From assembly GCF_003967555.1 (NCBI RefSeq), contig NZ_BIFS01000001.1:3658001-3722000 (forward strand): 64,000 bases of DNA. The letters run 5' to 3'. The DNA comes from Dictyobacter kobayashii (GTDB lineage: Bacteria > Chloroflexota > Ktedonobacteria > Ktedonobacterales > Ktedonobacteraceae). Positions within the stretch are counted from its first letter, which is position 1, and every line of letters starts with the position of its first letter. Of the stretch, positions 27,827 to 35,939 are shown piece by piece. A program made the translations under genes and the position numbers. The notes below the pieces were generated by a model. It was not told the DNA's origin. It did not search any database and worked only from the letters and a program-made list of their open reading frames with translations.

Positions 27827-27923
27827 GCCCGCATAGGTAGGAATGTAGGAGGGGAACGGTGCGCAGCACCGTTCCCCTCCTACATTCCTACCTATGCGGG
27901 CGCGCAGCGCACGCCCACAAACA
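27827..27923 (-). repeat. Box-hairpin repeat, locus 3: 36-bp perfect hairpin next to dnaA
   Basis: The arms 27827-27862 and 27866-27901 are a perfect 36-bp inverted repeat with a three-base loop (GCA). On the minus strand the conserved box, here GTGGGCGTGCGCTGCGCGCCC, spans about 27898-27918. It ends two bases before the dnaA stop codon, so it lies in the 3' end of the dnaA transcript. A U run is absent. Confidence 0.7.
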
Positions 27924-27924
27924 T

Positions 27925-29574
27925 CTAGAAAGAATGATTCTGCAAAGAATCCAGCACAGAAGCAATCTCTTGCTTCACCAGATCATTATTACCCATTTCA
28001 GCATGAACTTTTTCCCAACCATGCATAATGGTTGTATGATCGCGCCCACCCAGGGCCGTCCCAATCTGTAGCAGGGACGCGGTCGTCTCTTCGCGCATTA
28101 AGTACATCGCTACCTGGCGCGGCCAGACAATATCGCGATCGCGCTGTTTGCCGCGTAGCAGCTCTGGATTAACGTTGTAATAGCGGCAGATACCATCCAG
28201 TACTTCGTTCACCGTTAGATTAGAGGTCGTCGGCGGTTTCTTATCGTAAATGTGCTCCAGCGCCTGTGCGGCCAGGCTGACTGTCAGCGGGGCGTCATGC
28301 AATGTTGCATAGGCAATAACGCGATTGAGTGCACCTTCCAACTCACGTACGCTACTGCAAACCGGGCGCGCGATATATTCAATTACGCCAGCGGGTACCG
28401 TGAAGCGTAAGGAATCGCATTTTGAGCGTAGAATAGCCAGGCGATGCTCATATTCAGGTGGCTGCACATCCGCTAGCAAGCCCCATTCAAAGCGTGAGCG
28501 TAAGCGATCCTGCAGACTACTGATGGCCTTGGGCGGCCGGTCGCTGGTTACCACAATCTGCTTATTAGCATTGTGGAGCGAATTAAAGGTATGGAAGAAC
28601 TCTTCCTCAGTTGATTCTTTGCCAGCAATGAACTGAATATCATCGACCAGCAGTATATCGATCTGGCGATACTTAGAGCGGAACTCTTCCGTCTTTTGAA
28701 AACGGATCGCGTTGATGATCTCGTTGGTAAACTTCTCTGAGGTTGTATAAAGAACGGTTAGTCCCGCATCCTCGCCTGCATGTCCGATGGCATGTAACAG
28801 GTGGGTCTTGCCCAGGCCAACGCCTCCATATAAGAAGAGGGGATTATAAATGCGCCCTGGATTCTCGGCTACGGCCAGCGAGGTCGCATGGGCCAGCTTA
28901 TTGGATTTACCCACGATAAACGAGCTAAACGTGTAACGTGGATTCATCAGCAGCCCTTCGACGCTGACATGCGTGGGACTATATTCCTTTGTCGGCGGTG
29001 CTTCTTTGTGTATGGGCTCTTCACGGGCGGCCGCTGCCTCTGCATAAGACGTATATGATGAAGGCGCTGGCTTCTCTGGCTGATCCTGTTTGTAGTTTAC
29101 CGGTGGGCGTGCTGGAATCCCATAATCTTCTTTTTTCTGCCGATAAACAGTTTCCGGTGGCGTTGATGGCGCCAGAGAATTAATCGTGGGGGCCGCTTCG
29201 GGCGGAGGCACACGTTTCCCTCGCAGTGGAGCTGACAGGCGTCCCTTCGAAAGGCGGTAGGTGCGTTTGGCCGGGCGATAGGCATTTGAGTCAGCCCCAT
29301 TATCAGATGCGGCGGGCTGCTCTTTGGTTACTTCGAAGCGAACTTCGACTGGACCACCAGTGATATCTACCAGCGTAGAACGAATTAATTCCTGGAAGCG
29401 TGTTTCTAACTGTGCTTTTGCAAAGGTGGTTGGAACGCGGATAATAAAAACGCCGTCTTGAAATGAGAGCGCTGAGGTCCCTTGAAACCAGGTTGTAAAA
29501 ACGGCAGAGTTCACCCTTGGCCTTAATCGTTCTATTGCTGTTTGCCAGATTTGTTTTGCATTCACACGCAGCAC
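27925..29574 (-). CDS. dnaA: Chromosomal replication initiator DnaA
   Basis: AAA+ initiator that melts oriC and binds DnaA boxes. Domain I (about residues 1-90: QIWQTAIERLRPRVNSAVFTTWFQG) is followed by a long, Pro-rich domain II (to about 210). Domain III has Walker A (GGVGLGKTHLL), Walker B (ILLVDDIQFIAG) and sensor motifs (QIVVTSDRPP, LRSRFEWGL). Domain IV ends with GGRDHTTIMHGWEKV. At 549 residues it is longer than usual because of domain II. The start is GTG 29574 or, with better spacing from AAGGGG, GTG 29565. No dnaN, recF or gyrB follows. The flanks show no clear TTATCCACA cluster, so oriC is probably elsewhere. Confidence 0.95.
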   Translation of the reverse strand: MLRVNAKQIWQTAIERLRPRVNSAVFTTWFQGTSALSFQDGVFIIRVPTTFAKAQLETRFQELIRSTLVDITGGPVEVRFEVTKEQPAASDNGADSNAYRPAKRTYRLSKGRLSAPLRGKRVPPPEAAPTINSLAPSTPPETVYRQKKEDYGIPARPPVNYKQDQPEKPAPSSYTSYAEAAAAREEPIHKEAPPTKEYSPTHVSVEGLLMNPRYTFSSFIVGKSNKLAHATSLAVAENPGRIYNPLFLYGGVGLGKTHLLHAIGHAGEDAGLTVLYTTSEKFTNEIINAIRFQKTEEFRSKYRQIDILLVDDIQFIAGKESTEEEFFHTFNSLHNANKQIVVTSDRPPKAISSLQDRLRSRFEWGLLADVQPPEYEHRLAILRSKCDSLRFTVPAGVIEYIARPVCSSVRELEGALNRVIAYATLHDAPLTVSLAAQALEHIYDKKPPTTSNLTVNEVLDGICRYYNVNPELLRGKQRDRDIVWPRQVAMYLMREETTASLLQIGTALGGRDHTTIMHGWEKVHAEMGNNDLVKQEIASVLDSLQNHSF

Positions 29575-30258
29575 CCCTTTGGGGAGATTGGTTTATTGTA
29601 GCTAGTGTCTCAATTTGCTTTTAATACACTACCCGCACGTTATCAGTAGTAGGCATAGGTGTTTTTAGACAAAAATAAGTCTCTGATAGTAATCTCGTGA
29701 CGGCAGAGTGTAATGGTAGCATTAAATCAAAACGCTGTAAAGCCCTCCTTTCGTACCATCCAGATCATTATACCTGCCGTCTGAACGTGTCCATTCTATG
29801 TACTCCTGGGGCTGCTATAAAAAGAAGATATTCTTTATGTTTTGAGGCTTTTGGTACCATAATGCGAGCTATCTCATAGTTTTCATTCGTTGTGTAAAGT
29901 ATACTGAACCAGTTATAGATTCTTTCTGTCCCGTAAATTGCCATGACTAGATTAATGGCAATGCCGTTCAATCGTATGAGCGCAGCTGCCTGACAGGCGC
30001 ACCCTCTTGCTCGCCACTGATCAAGTTGAATTGCTAAGCCAGTGGCAGCGGAGCTAGCCGCGTCCAGGCGGCGTTTACGATTGCTTTTAAATAGCATGTT
30101 TAGAAGTTTGCCCCGGATGGTAGAGAATTACAATATGTTTGTGACAGGCTTACTCTCATTCCGAATATTTAGCATACAAATGTTGAGTGAGGCTTGAGGT
30201 GGTGGATAGGGAAGAATCGAGCTGTCGAAAATGCATATATACTTTTAAGGAGCTTCTG
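29575..30258. other. Intergenic region upstream of dnaA
   Basis: No supported gene; an open frame at 29768-30097 on the minus strand has no ribosome site or family match. It contains the tRNA-like sequence at 29699-29781. I looked for DnaA boxes close to TTATNCACA and found none. Confidence 0.5.
29699..29781 (+). other. tRNA-like degenerate sequence
   Basis: GACGGCA (29699-29705) pairs perfectly with TGCCGTC (29775-29781), as an acceptor stem would. Two bases later comes GTGTAATGGTAGCATT, which closely matches the D arm of tRNA-Gln/Asn-type molecules. The total length of 83 bases fits. However, I see no anticodon stem that pairs and no TTCRANTC T-loop, so it is at best a decayed tRNA or a structured RNA that looks like one. 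Confidence 0.3.
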
Positions 30259-30999
30259 ATGTCTCTTTTTTATCGGTTTGTGCCGCGCCCTCGTCGGGGT
30301 GTGGCTGGTATACATGTACGCCCACAATCATTCATCTTTCTTGCCTGTATGCTTTTCCTCTTTAGTATGGTTATCAGTGCCTGTATCAGTGATAGCAATT
30401 CAAACAATGGTGGGAATGCCCATACAAGCGCTGCTGCTACCCCCGCTCCAGTGCAATTGTCATCATTGGGTTGGTGTGGTAAGCCGAGTGAGATTTTCCG
30501 TGATCAAGCCTCTGATCATGTTCAGGCAGGTGCTAAATCAACCGACCTGGGACCAGCTGATGGTAAACCCAGGACCGTCACGGATTGGAATACTGTCAAA
30601 AGCGATCTGGGTTTCACTATTTATTTGCCGAAAAGCCTGCCCGCTGGCACCTGCCTGCTCAGCGTTTCTGGCTCATTGCGTGATCCTATCTTTGGTAGCA
30701 ACTTTACGATTACCTATGTGTTACCAGGTCAGGATGCCATGAGCTTTTCACAGGCACCTGTACGTGTCAAAAATATCACATTCCAGTGTACCGTCTCTCA
30801 GGGGACTGCCTCGACGGCGAATAGTACGAACACGCATGGTTCTGCATCGACCCCTACAGCGGCCAAAGAGCCAGTTCAATTATGTAATGGCATTCGGGAT
30901 CAGACCAATATCGTGTTTTCGGCTCGCGGTAACACCAGCACTTTGCAGCAAATTTTTCAGAATTTGCAGCCTGATGTTGATTGGACTCCGGCCAAATAG
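30259..30999 (+). CDS. Secreted lipoprotein of unknown function
   Basis: A 246-residue exported protein. An unusually long basic start precedes a hydrophobic helix ending in a lipobox-like ISACISD (Cys about residue 47), and a Ser/Asn/Thr-rich linker follows. The mature part has the segment LGFTIYLPKSLPAGTCLLSVSGSLRDPIFGSNFTITYVLPGQDAMSFSQAP and several Cys residues (WCGKP, GTCLL, FQCTV, QLCNG) that could form disulfides. AAGGAG precedes the ATG at 30259; the longer frame to 30187 has no ribosome site. I do not recognise the family. Confidence 0.75.
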   Translation: MSLFYRFVPRPRRGVAGIHVRPQSFIFLACMLFLFSMVISACISDSNSNNGGNAHTSAAATPAPVQLSSLGWCGKPSEIFRDQASDHVQAGAKSTDLGPADGKPRTVTDWNTVKSDLGFTIYLPKSLPAGTCLLSVSGSLRDPIFGSNFTITYVLPGQDAMSFSQAPVRVKNITFQCTVSQGTASTANSTNTHGSASTPTAAKEPVQLCNGIRDQTNIVFSARGNTSTLQQIFQNLQPDVDWTPAK

Positions 31000-31324
31000 T
31001 GCCCGCTTCATTTTTAAACTGAGCCGTGAAAAATACCCTTCCTGTTCGTCCTAGTTAGTGGAGCGATCGTATCTAAGATATACTCGCTTATGCACCCTTG
31101 TAAGAGCTGGTTCTGGCAGAGAAGATGGGACATAGGTACAGGCTCTTAAGTAGCTCTGGTCTCCTTCAGAACGGGTGGCACAAGAAAGTATAGGACGCCT
31201 TAGCATGCCGTTCTTCAGGGGATTATACTCGACGCTCAACTTACACTTCTGATATAATGGACAGAAGTTTTACGTGCACGCGAAATATATTCATGCGCGC
31301 ATACAAATGGGAGGAACTTTTATC
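31000..31324. other. Intergenic region with promoter for the FHA gene
   Basis: It holds the extended -10 promoter at 31250-31258 and the GGGAGGAAC ribosome site. No gene, RNA or repeat is otherwise supported. Confidence 0.45.
31250..31258 (+). promoter_or_regulatory. Extended -10 promoter for the FHA gene
   Basis: TGATATAAT lies 67 bases upstream of the ATG at 31325. The same TGATATAAT form precedes the DUF2203 gene at 46720. No good -35 box is visible. Confidence 0.5.
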
Positions 31325-32770
31325 ATGGATAAGTGTCCCTACTGTGGGGCTGAGACTCGGCAAGGTGACAACTTCTGTTTAAACTGTGGCAATCGCCTGC
31401 TTCCTGCAACTCCCTCACCTTCTTCAGGTCAGCAGGCTCAACCAATGATTGGTGAGGCCACTGTTGCTGCACCAGATGATTGGAGTTCACAGCCATCAAA
31501 TCCTGTGCCGGGCAGCGGCGCATCCTGGGCAGCTGATCCTTCCGCGCCAACCGCTGCGGGTCCATCAGCTGAGCCTGCAACTGTGCGCGAGCCTGCTGGC
31601 ACCGCCCAGGCGACGCTCGATAGAATTGCAGAGCCAGGTGTTTTTGTGCTCCGTTCTGATAATGGAGATATCATCCAGGAATATCCACTGGATAAGAATG
31701 AGATCGTTATTGGCCGTGCGCCAACCAGCGACATTTTGCTCTCAAAGGATAAATTGACCTCACGTCGCCATGCTACGCTGCGCTACGAAAATGGCCAGTA
31801 CATGTTGCACGATGAGCATAGCGCCAATGGTACCTTTGTGAATGGGCAGCAGTTGGAAGAGGCCACTCCCTATCCTTTACAGGATGGAGATCATGTTGGC
31901 ATTGGCGAGCATGAGCTCCTTTTTAGAGCCCATGGTACCCAGAATAATGAGCTAGAAAATCAGCCGACGATATCTGTTCCTCAGAATTCTCCCGCCAATC
32001 CAGATTGGACCTACCGGACCAGCAGCGATGAAAATGGGACTATCTCTGACAATGACGATTACGGTACCTCTGAGATGGGGGCTGAGCCTGCTTCTTATGA
32101 TGCTCCGGTCGCCGAACAGACTCCAGCTGAGCCACCGGCTACTCCAGCACCAGAGGCTGAGGCGCCGATCTCGCAGTATGAGCCAGTTCCAGCACCAGCT
32201 CCTGTTACTGAAGAGCCTGCACCAGTGACTGCGGCATATGAGCCCGAAGAGAATGCTCCCGCTGCACCTGCTAGCGTTGAAAAGACCCCCTATGTGGTTC
32301 CTTCCTCGCCGACGCCTGTTTCAGATAGTCATATCTCCTTTAGCCGTTTCTCAGCGATTACGCCTCCTTCATTGCCTGATATGAGTGCATTGATGGCCGC
32401 TCTCTCATCTTTGGATGGACAGATTATGTCGCTGCAGGAGCAGTTTAATGCCACTCAAGATGCTATGCGCAATCATGATACTGAGGTTGCACAGACTGCC
32501 AATCAGTTGCGCAGCGGCATTCGGCGCGTGTCTGATCGCATGGATGGTATGATTGCTGACGTTGCCCGCAGCCGCGAAGCTTTAGCCTGGGCTGAATTAC
32601 TCCAATTGATGGAGGATGTAATGAATAATCCTCGTGATATTGAGTACGTCACCAAACTGGCGCGTAAAGCTCGCGAGCTTAACAAGGTATTCCAGATTCA
32701 TCAGAATGTGTTGAATACTATGGCTGAGTGCAATAGCTTGCTACGCAGCTTGATTGGTGAGGAGAGGTAA
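31325..32770 (+). CDS. Zinc-ribbon + FHA domain protein
   Basis: A 481-residue cytosolic protein. The N-terminus is a zinc ribbon (Cys 4, 7, 18, 21: MDKCPYCGAET...FCLNCGNRL). An FHA phosphothreonine-binding domain (about residues 105-190) has IGRAPTSDILLS, SRRHA and ANGTFVNG, all key binding residues intact. A long Pro/Ala/Glu-rich linker follows, and the last ~130 residues are helical and coiled-coil-like (LDGQIMSLQEQFNATQDAMRNHDTEVAQTANQL). This suggests a phospho-dependent scaffold. No Ser/Thr kinase gene is adjacent. The ATG at 31325 has GGGAGGAAC nine bases upstream; the in-frame ATG at 31274 is less likely. Confidence 0.88.
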   Translation: MDKCPYCGAETRQGDNFCLNCGNRLLPATPSPSSGQQAQPMIGEATVAAPDDWSSQPSNPVPGSGASWAADPSAPTAAGPSAEPATVREPAGTAQATLDRIAEPGVFVLRSDNGDIIQEYPLDKNEIVIGRAPTSDILLSKDKLTSRRHATLRYENGQYMLHDEHSANGTFVNGQQLEEATPYPLQDGDHVGIGEHELLFRAHGTQNNELENQPTISVPQNSPANPDWTYRTSSDENGTISDNDDYGTSEMGAEPASYDAPVAEQTPAEPPATPAPEAEAPISQYEPVPAPAPVTEEPAPVTAAYEPEENAPAAPASVEKTPYVVPSSPTPVSDSHISFSRFSAITPPSLPDMSALMAALSSLDGQIMSLQEQFNATQDAMRNHDTEVAQTANQLRSGIRRVSDRMDGMIADVARSREALAWAELLQLMEDVMNNPRDIEYVTKLARKARELNKVFQIHQNVLNTMAECNSLLRSLIGEER

Positions 32771-32801
32771 TCACCCCGCGCTCCTCTTGCATATGATTTA
32801 A

Positions 32802-32835
32802 CAGGGCGGACACCTGGCTCCGCCCTTTCTCTTTT
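32802..32835 (+). terminator. Intrinsic terminator after the FHA gene
   Basis: AGGGCGGA and TCCGCCCT form an 8-bp GC-rich stem with a short loop, followed by TTCTCTTTTT, 31 bases after the stop codon. Confidence 0.8.
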
Positions 32836-32982
32836 TCTAGTTGTCCTGAGTTTTGTTTTACGTCTGACCACTACCTACACTACAAGTGATTACAGTCTCT
32901 CTGAAGGAGCCGGGTATTTCGGTGTGCATAGGTGGGAGTCAAGTCACTGTGATATCAATCTTGCTAACTTACCGGAAATCTC

Positions 32983-34506
32983 ATGTATAAACAAGCACCA
33001 CCGCGTGTCGGGGATCTTTCTGAAGATGCTTCTGGCGCGCACACGACCAAGCATTTCGATGCTATTATCATTGGTGCGGGCCTGGGAGGCCTGCTTAGTG
33101 CCGCTCATCTTTTACAACGCGGTAAACGTGTAGTCGTCGTAGAACGTCTGCCCCATAGCGGTGGTCGTTTTACCGCTAAGAACTTTCATGGTGTGCAGGT
33201 CAGTACTGGCGCTGTACACATGGTGCCCTTTGGCAGTAGCGGTGTACTATCACACATGTTACGCCGACTTAACGTACCGCATCGTCTCTATGACGCAGAT
33301 GTTTTTGGTTCATTTCATGTGCATGGCAGACAGTATCGTTCGCGTGGGCTCCTGGGCGTCGCACAATTTCTAGGGCCGCGCCAATTCTTCTGGTTTATCC
33401 GCCTGGGTTATTTGATGTTCTTTCGTCAACTGCCTCCCGAAGAACGTCGCCTCCCCTTTGATCTCTGGCTTGAGCGCCACATCAATGTCGAGCGCAATCC
33501 ACAACTGGTCGCTTTTTTTGCCAGCATCTCCCGTTTCGCTTTAAGTCTTGAGCTAAACCAGGTCAGTACCGCCGAAGTTGTTCGTACGACCAAAAATATG
33601 TTTCGCTTCGGTGCGCCTGCGATTGTGGAGGGTGGCTGTGGTGAGATTACGCACCAGCTAGAAAAGCTTGTTGAGACCTACAATGGAGAGATCATGCTCT
33701 CCACGGAAGTCTTGAGTATTGTACAGGAACAGGGAAGTGTCAGTGGTGTACGGATCAAAAATAAGGCTACGGGCGAAGAGCAATCGTTGCAGGCTTCACT
33801 GGTAGTCAGCGATATTGGACCACGCGCTACCAATGGTCTGTTGCAGCATCGCCGTATTAAGCAAGCTGATGTGCTCAAGCAAAAATATGCCGAGGACCAC
33901 ACGGCCAATGTTACGGCGTCTGACGATGTGCAGGAAGCCGTTGGCCTGAAGGTGCATATTCTGAGCGATGTCTCGTTGATTCCTCATAAAGGCATCATGT
34001 ATTGTCTGGATACCAAACGCATTGCTGGTATGGTGCAGCCAACCAATAGTGATCCTTCTCTGGCTCCAGCTGGCAAGCATCTCCTGATCAGTCACCAGGT
34101 TATTCAGAGCAATAATGTAGAGGAAGAGCGCGGCCTGGCTCTGGCCGATCTGCGGAGCATGTTTGGCGAAACATTTGATAAACACTGTCAGATTTTGACT
34201 ATGGGCACTTATCGTGGTGAATGGCCAGTGAACCGCGTGGCCCAGGGCGAGGATGTGCAGCCACAATTAGATGTGCAGGGACTCTATCTGGTGGGTGATG
34301 CAGTGAAACCATCTGGCTATCTGATGGTTGAGGGTGTGGCACAGAGTGTCAATAATTTTCTAGATCTCTTAGATGATCTGGATCAGGAGCAGGCTGCTGT
34401 GCGCAAGACGGATCCTCGTCTCAGGCGTAATGTTATGTCTCCTCCTTCCCGGCTCAATGCATTGCGCTGGCTCTGGAAGGCACCCGGAAATTCTGGAAAA
34501 TCGTAG
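32983..34506 (+). CDS. CrtI-like FAD-dependent oxidoreductase
   Basis: A 507-residue flavoprotein of the phytoene-desaturase/amine-oxidase type. The dinucleotide-binding fold is at FDAIIIGAGLGGLLSAAHLLQRGKRVVVVERLPHSGGRF (about residues 24-62). The central helical part and the C-terminal FAD-contact region QGLYLVGDAVKPSGYLMVEGVAQSVNN are typical. Substrates in this large group include carotenoids, sterols and retinoids, and the sequence does not show which. It is followed after 15 bases by murA in the same direction, so the two may be co-transcribed. There are no crtB or other carotenoid genes here. Confidence 0.85.
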   Translation: MYKQAPPRVGDLSEDASGAHTTKHFDAIIIGAGLGGLLSAAHLLQRGKRVVVVERLPHSGGRFTAKNFHGVQVSTGAVHMVPFGSSGVLSHMLRRLNVPHRLYDADVFGSFHVHGRQYRSRGLLGVAQFLGPRQFFWFIRLGYLMFFRQLPPEERRLPFDLWLERHINVERNPQLVAFFASISRFALSLELNQVSTAEVVRTTKNMFRFGAPAIVEGGCGEITHQLEKLVETYNGEIMLSTEVLSIVQEQGSVSGVRIKNKATGEEQSLQASLVVSDIGPRATNGLLQHRRIKQADVLKQKYAEDHTANVTASDDVQEAVGLKVHILSDVSLIPHKGIMYCLDTKRIAGMVQPTNSDPSLAPAGKHLLISHQVIQSNNVEEERGLALADLRSMFGETFDKHCQILTMGTYRGEWPVNRVAQGEDVQPQLDVQGLYLVGDAVKPSGYLMVEGVAQSVNNFLDLLDDLDQEQAAVRKTDPRLRRNVMSPPSRLNALRWLWKAPGNSGKS

Positions 34507-34521
34507 GAAGGTCTAGAAATA

Positions 34522-35856
34522 ATGTTTGAAGTTGAAGAGCACCAGGCTCCCCATTATCTGGTAACCGGGGGCTCTCCTTTGCAGGGAGAGGTAACCCTGA
34601 GTGGGGCCAAAAACGCGGTTACCAAGATGGTTATTGCTTCGCTCCTGACGTCCGATACCTGCACCTTGCGTAACATCCCGATCCTGGGTGATCTAGAATT
34701 GACAGTCAAGCTCTGCCAGGAATTAGGTTCGCAAATCCAGCTTGATCGGGATAAGCATACCCTCTCTATTAACACCAATGAGATAGTCGATTACCGTGTA
34801 TCGAGTGCCGTTGGGGGGCTTAATCGTATCTGCGTGATGATGATCGGGCCCTTGCTGCATCGCTGTGGCGAGGCTGTGATTCCGTTGCCGGGTGGTGATC
34901 GTATCGGGCCGCGACCGATTAATTTCCATATTCAAGGTCTGCAGCAGATGGGGGCGAAGATTACCGAAAAAGATGGCTATTATTATTGCCAGGCTCCTGA
35001 ACGTCTGCATGGAGCTACTATCTCTCTTCCGTTCCCCAGTGTAATGGCGACCGAGAATCTCTTGATTACAGCCTCTCTGGCCAAAGGTGTTACCATCATT
35101 GAGAATGCCGCTAACGAGCCAGAGATTGTCGATCTGGTCAAAATGCTCCAAAAGATGGGTGCCATCATCGAGTTTAAGGTAGATCGACGTATTGTAATTG
35201 AAGGCGTGAAGTCATTACATGGTGCCAGCCATACCTTGCTTAGCGATCGTAACGAGGCTGTCTCACTGGCGGTTGCAACCTATTTGACTAAAGGCGATGT
35301 GTATTTACGCCATGCGCAACAGGATACTTTGCTCTCTTTCTTAAATACGTTGCTCAAGATGGGGCTGCGTTTTGAGGTTGATGATGAAGGCATTCGTTTT
35401 ATTGGTGATACCAAGGCACCTCCGGCCATTTCTTTAGAGACCGATGTTCATCCAGGCTTTATGACCGACTGGCAGCAGCCTTTTACTGTGTTATTGACGC
35501 AATCAGAGGGCATGTCGGTGATCCATGAAACTATTTATGAGGATCGTTTCGGTTATACCACTGCCCTTGAGCGTATGGGAGCCCACATCGGTCTTTATCC
35601 CAAATGTCTGGGTGAAGTCCCCTGTCGTTTCCGGGAAAAGCAGCATATGCATAGCTGTGTGGTACGAGGACCAACGCCACTGGTTGCTACGCGCCTGGAT
35701 ATTCCTGATATTCGTGCTGGTTGTTCTTATATTCTAGCGGCGCTCTGTGCCGAGGGAACCTCAACCGTCTATGGTATCGAACATATCGAACGTGGCTATG
35801 AGCACCTGGATGTAAAGTTACGTAGCCTCGGGGCTCGCATCGAAAAAGTTCTATAA
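34522..35856 (+). CDS. murA: UDP-GlcNAc 1-carboxyvinyltransferase MurA (Cys-to-Asp form)
   Basis: First committed step of peptidoglycan synthesis: transfers enolpyruvate from PEP to UDP-GlcNAc. The catalytic Lys/Asn pair is in SGAKNAV (about residues 27-33), and the fold repeats are clear to the C-terminal GIEHIERGYEHLDVKLRSLGARI. The loop that normally reads PGGCxIGxRP here is PLPGGDRIGPRPINFHI: the Cys attacked by fosfomycin is Asp. Mycobacterial and chlamydial MurA share this change, which gives intrinsic fosfomycin resistance, so the same is predicted here. A paralogue such as MurZ could exist elsewhere. At 444 residues it is slightly longer than usual. Confidence 0.95.
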   Translation: MFEVEEHQAPHYLVTGGSPLQGEVTLSGAKNAVTKMVIASLLTSDTCTLRNIPILGDLELTVKLCQELGSQIQLDRDKHTLSINTNEIVDYRVSSAVGGLNRICVMMIGPLLHRCGEAVIPLPGGDRIGPRPINFHIQGLQQMGAKITEKDGYYYCQAPERLHGATISLPFPSVMATENLLITASLAKGVTIIENAANEPEIVDLVKMLQKMGAIIEFKVDRRIVIEGVKSLHGASHTLLSDRNEAVSLAVATYLTKGDVYLRHAQQDTLLSFLNTLLKMGLRFEVDDEGIRFIGDTKAPPAISLETDVHPGFMTDWQQPFTVLLTQSEGMSVIHETIYEDRFGYTTALERMGAHIGLYPKCLGEVPCRFREKQHMHSCVVRGPTPLVATRLDIPDIRAGCSYILAALCAEGTSTVYGIEHIERGYEHLDVKLRSLGARIEKVL

Positions 35857-35860
35857 AATG

Positions 35861-35930
35861 AGAGAAAGCCCCGGCGATGCATGTACTTGCTTGCAAAAAG
35901 CATGAGGGATGCATCGCCGGGGCTTTCTCT
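35861..35930. terminator. Bidirectional terminator between murA and the receiver-like gene
   Basis: A 22-bp perfect stem (arms 35861-35882 and 35909-35930, AGAGAAAGCCCCGGCG...) with a 26-base loop lies between two convergent genes. The T-rich arm serves both directions. Confidence 0.85.
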
Positions 35931-35939
35931 CCGGACCAT

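Noticed and set aside
21541..27923. CRISPR array
   Set aside because: The repeats are dispersed, single and joined to hairpins; there is no regular spacing and no cas gene. The Cas4-like domain at 20-21 kb belongs to a Dna2-like protein.
29768..30097. Minus-strand 109-residue open frame upstream of dnaA
   Set aside because: It has no ribosome site, no recognised motif, and lies over the tRNA-like region; probably a chance frame.
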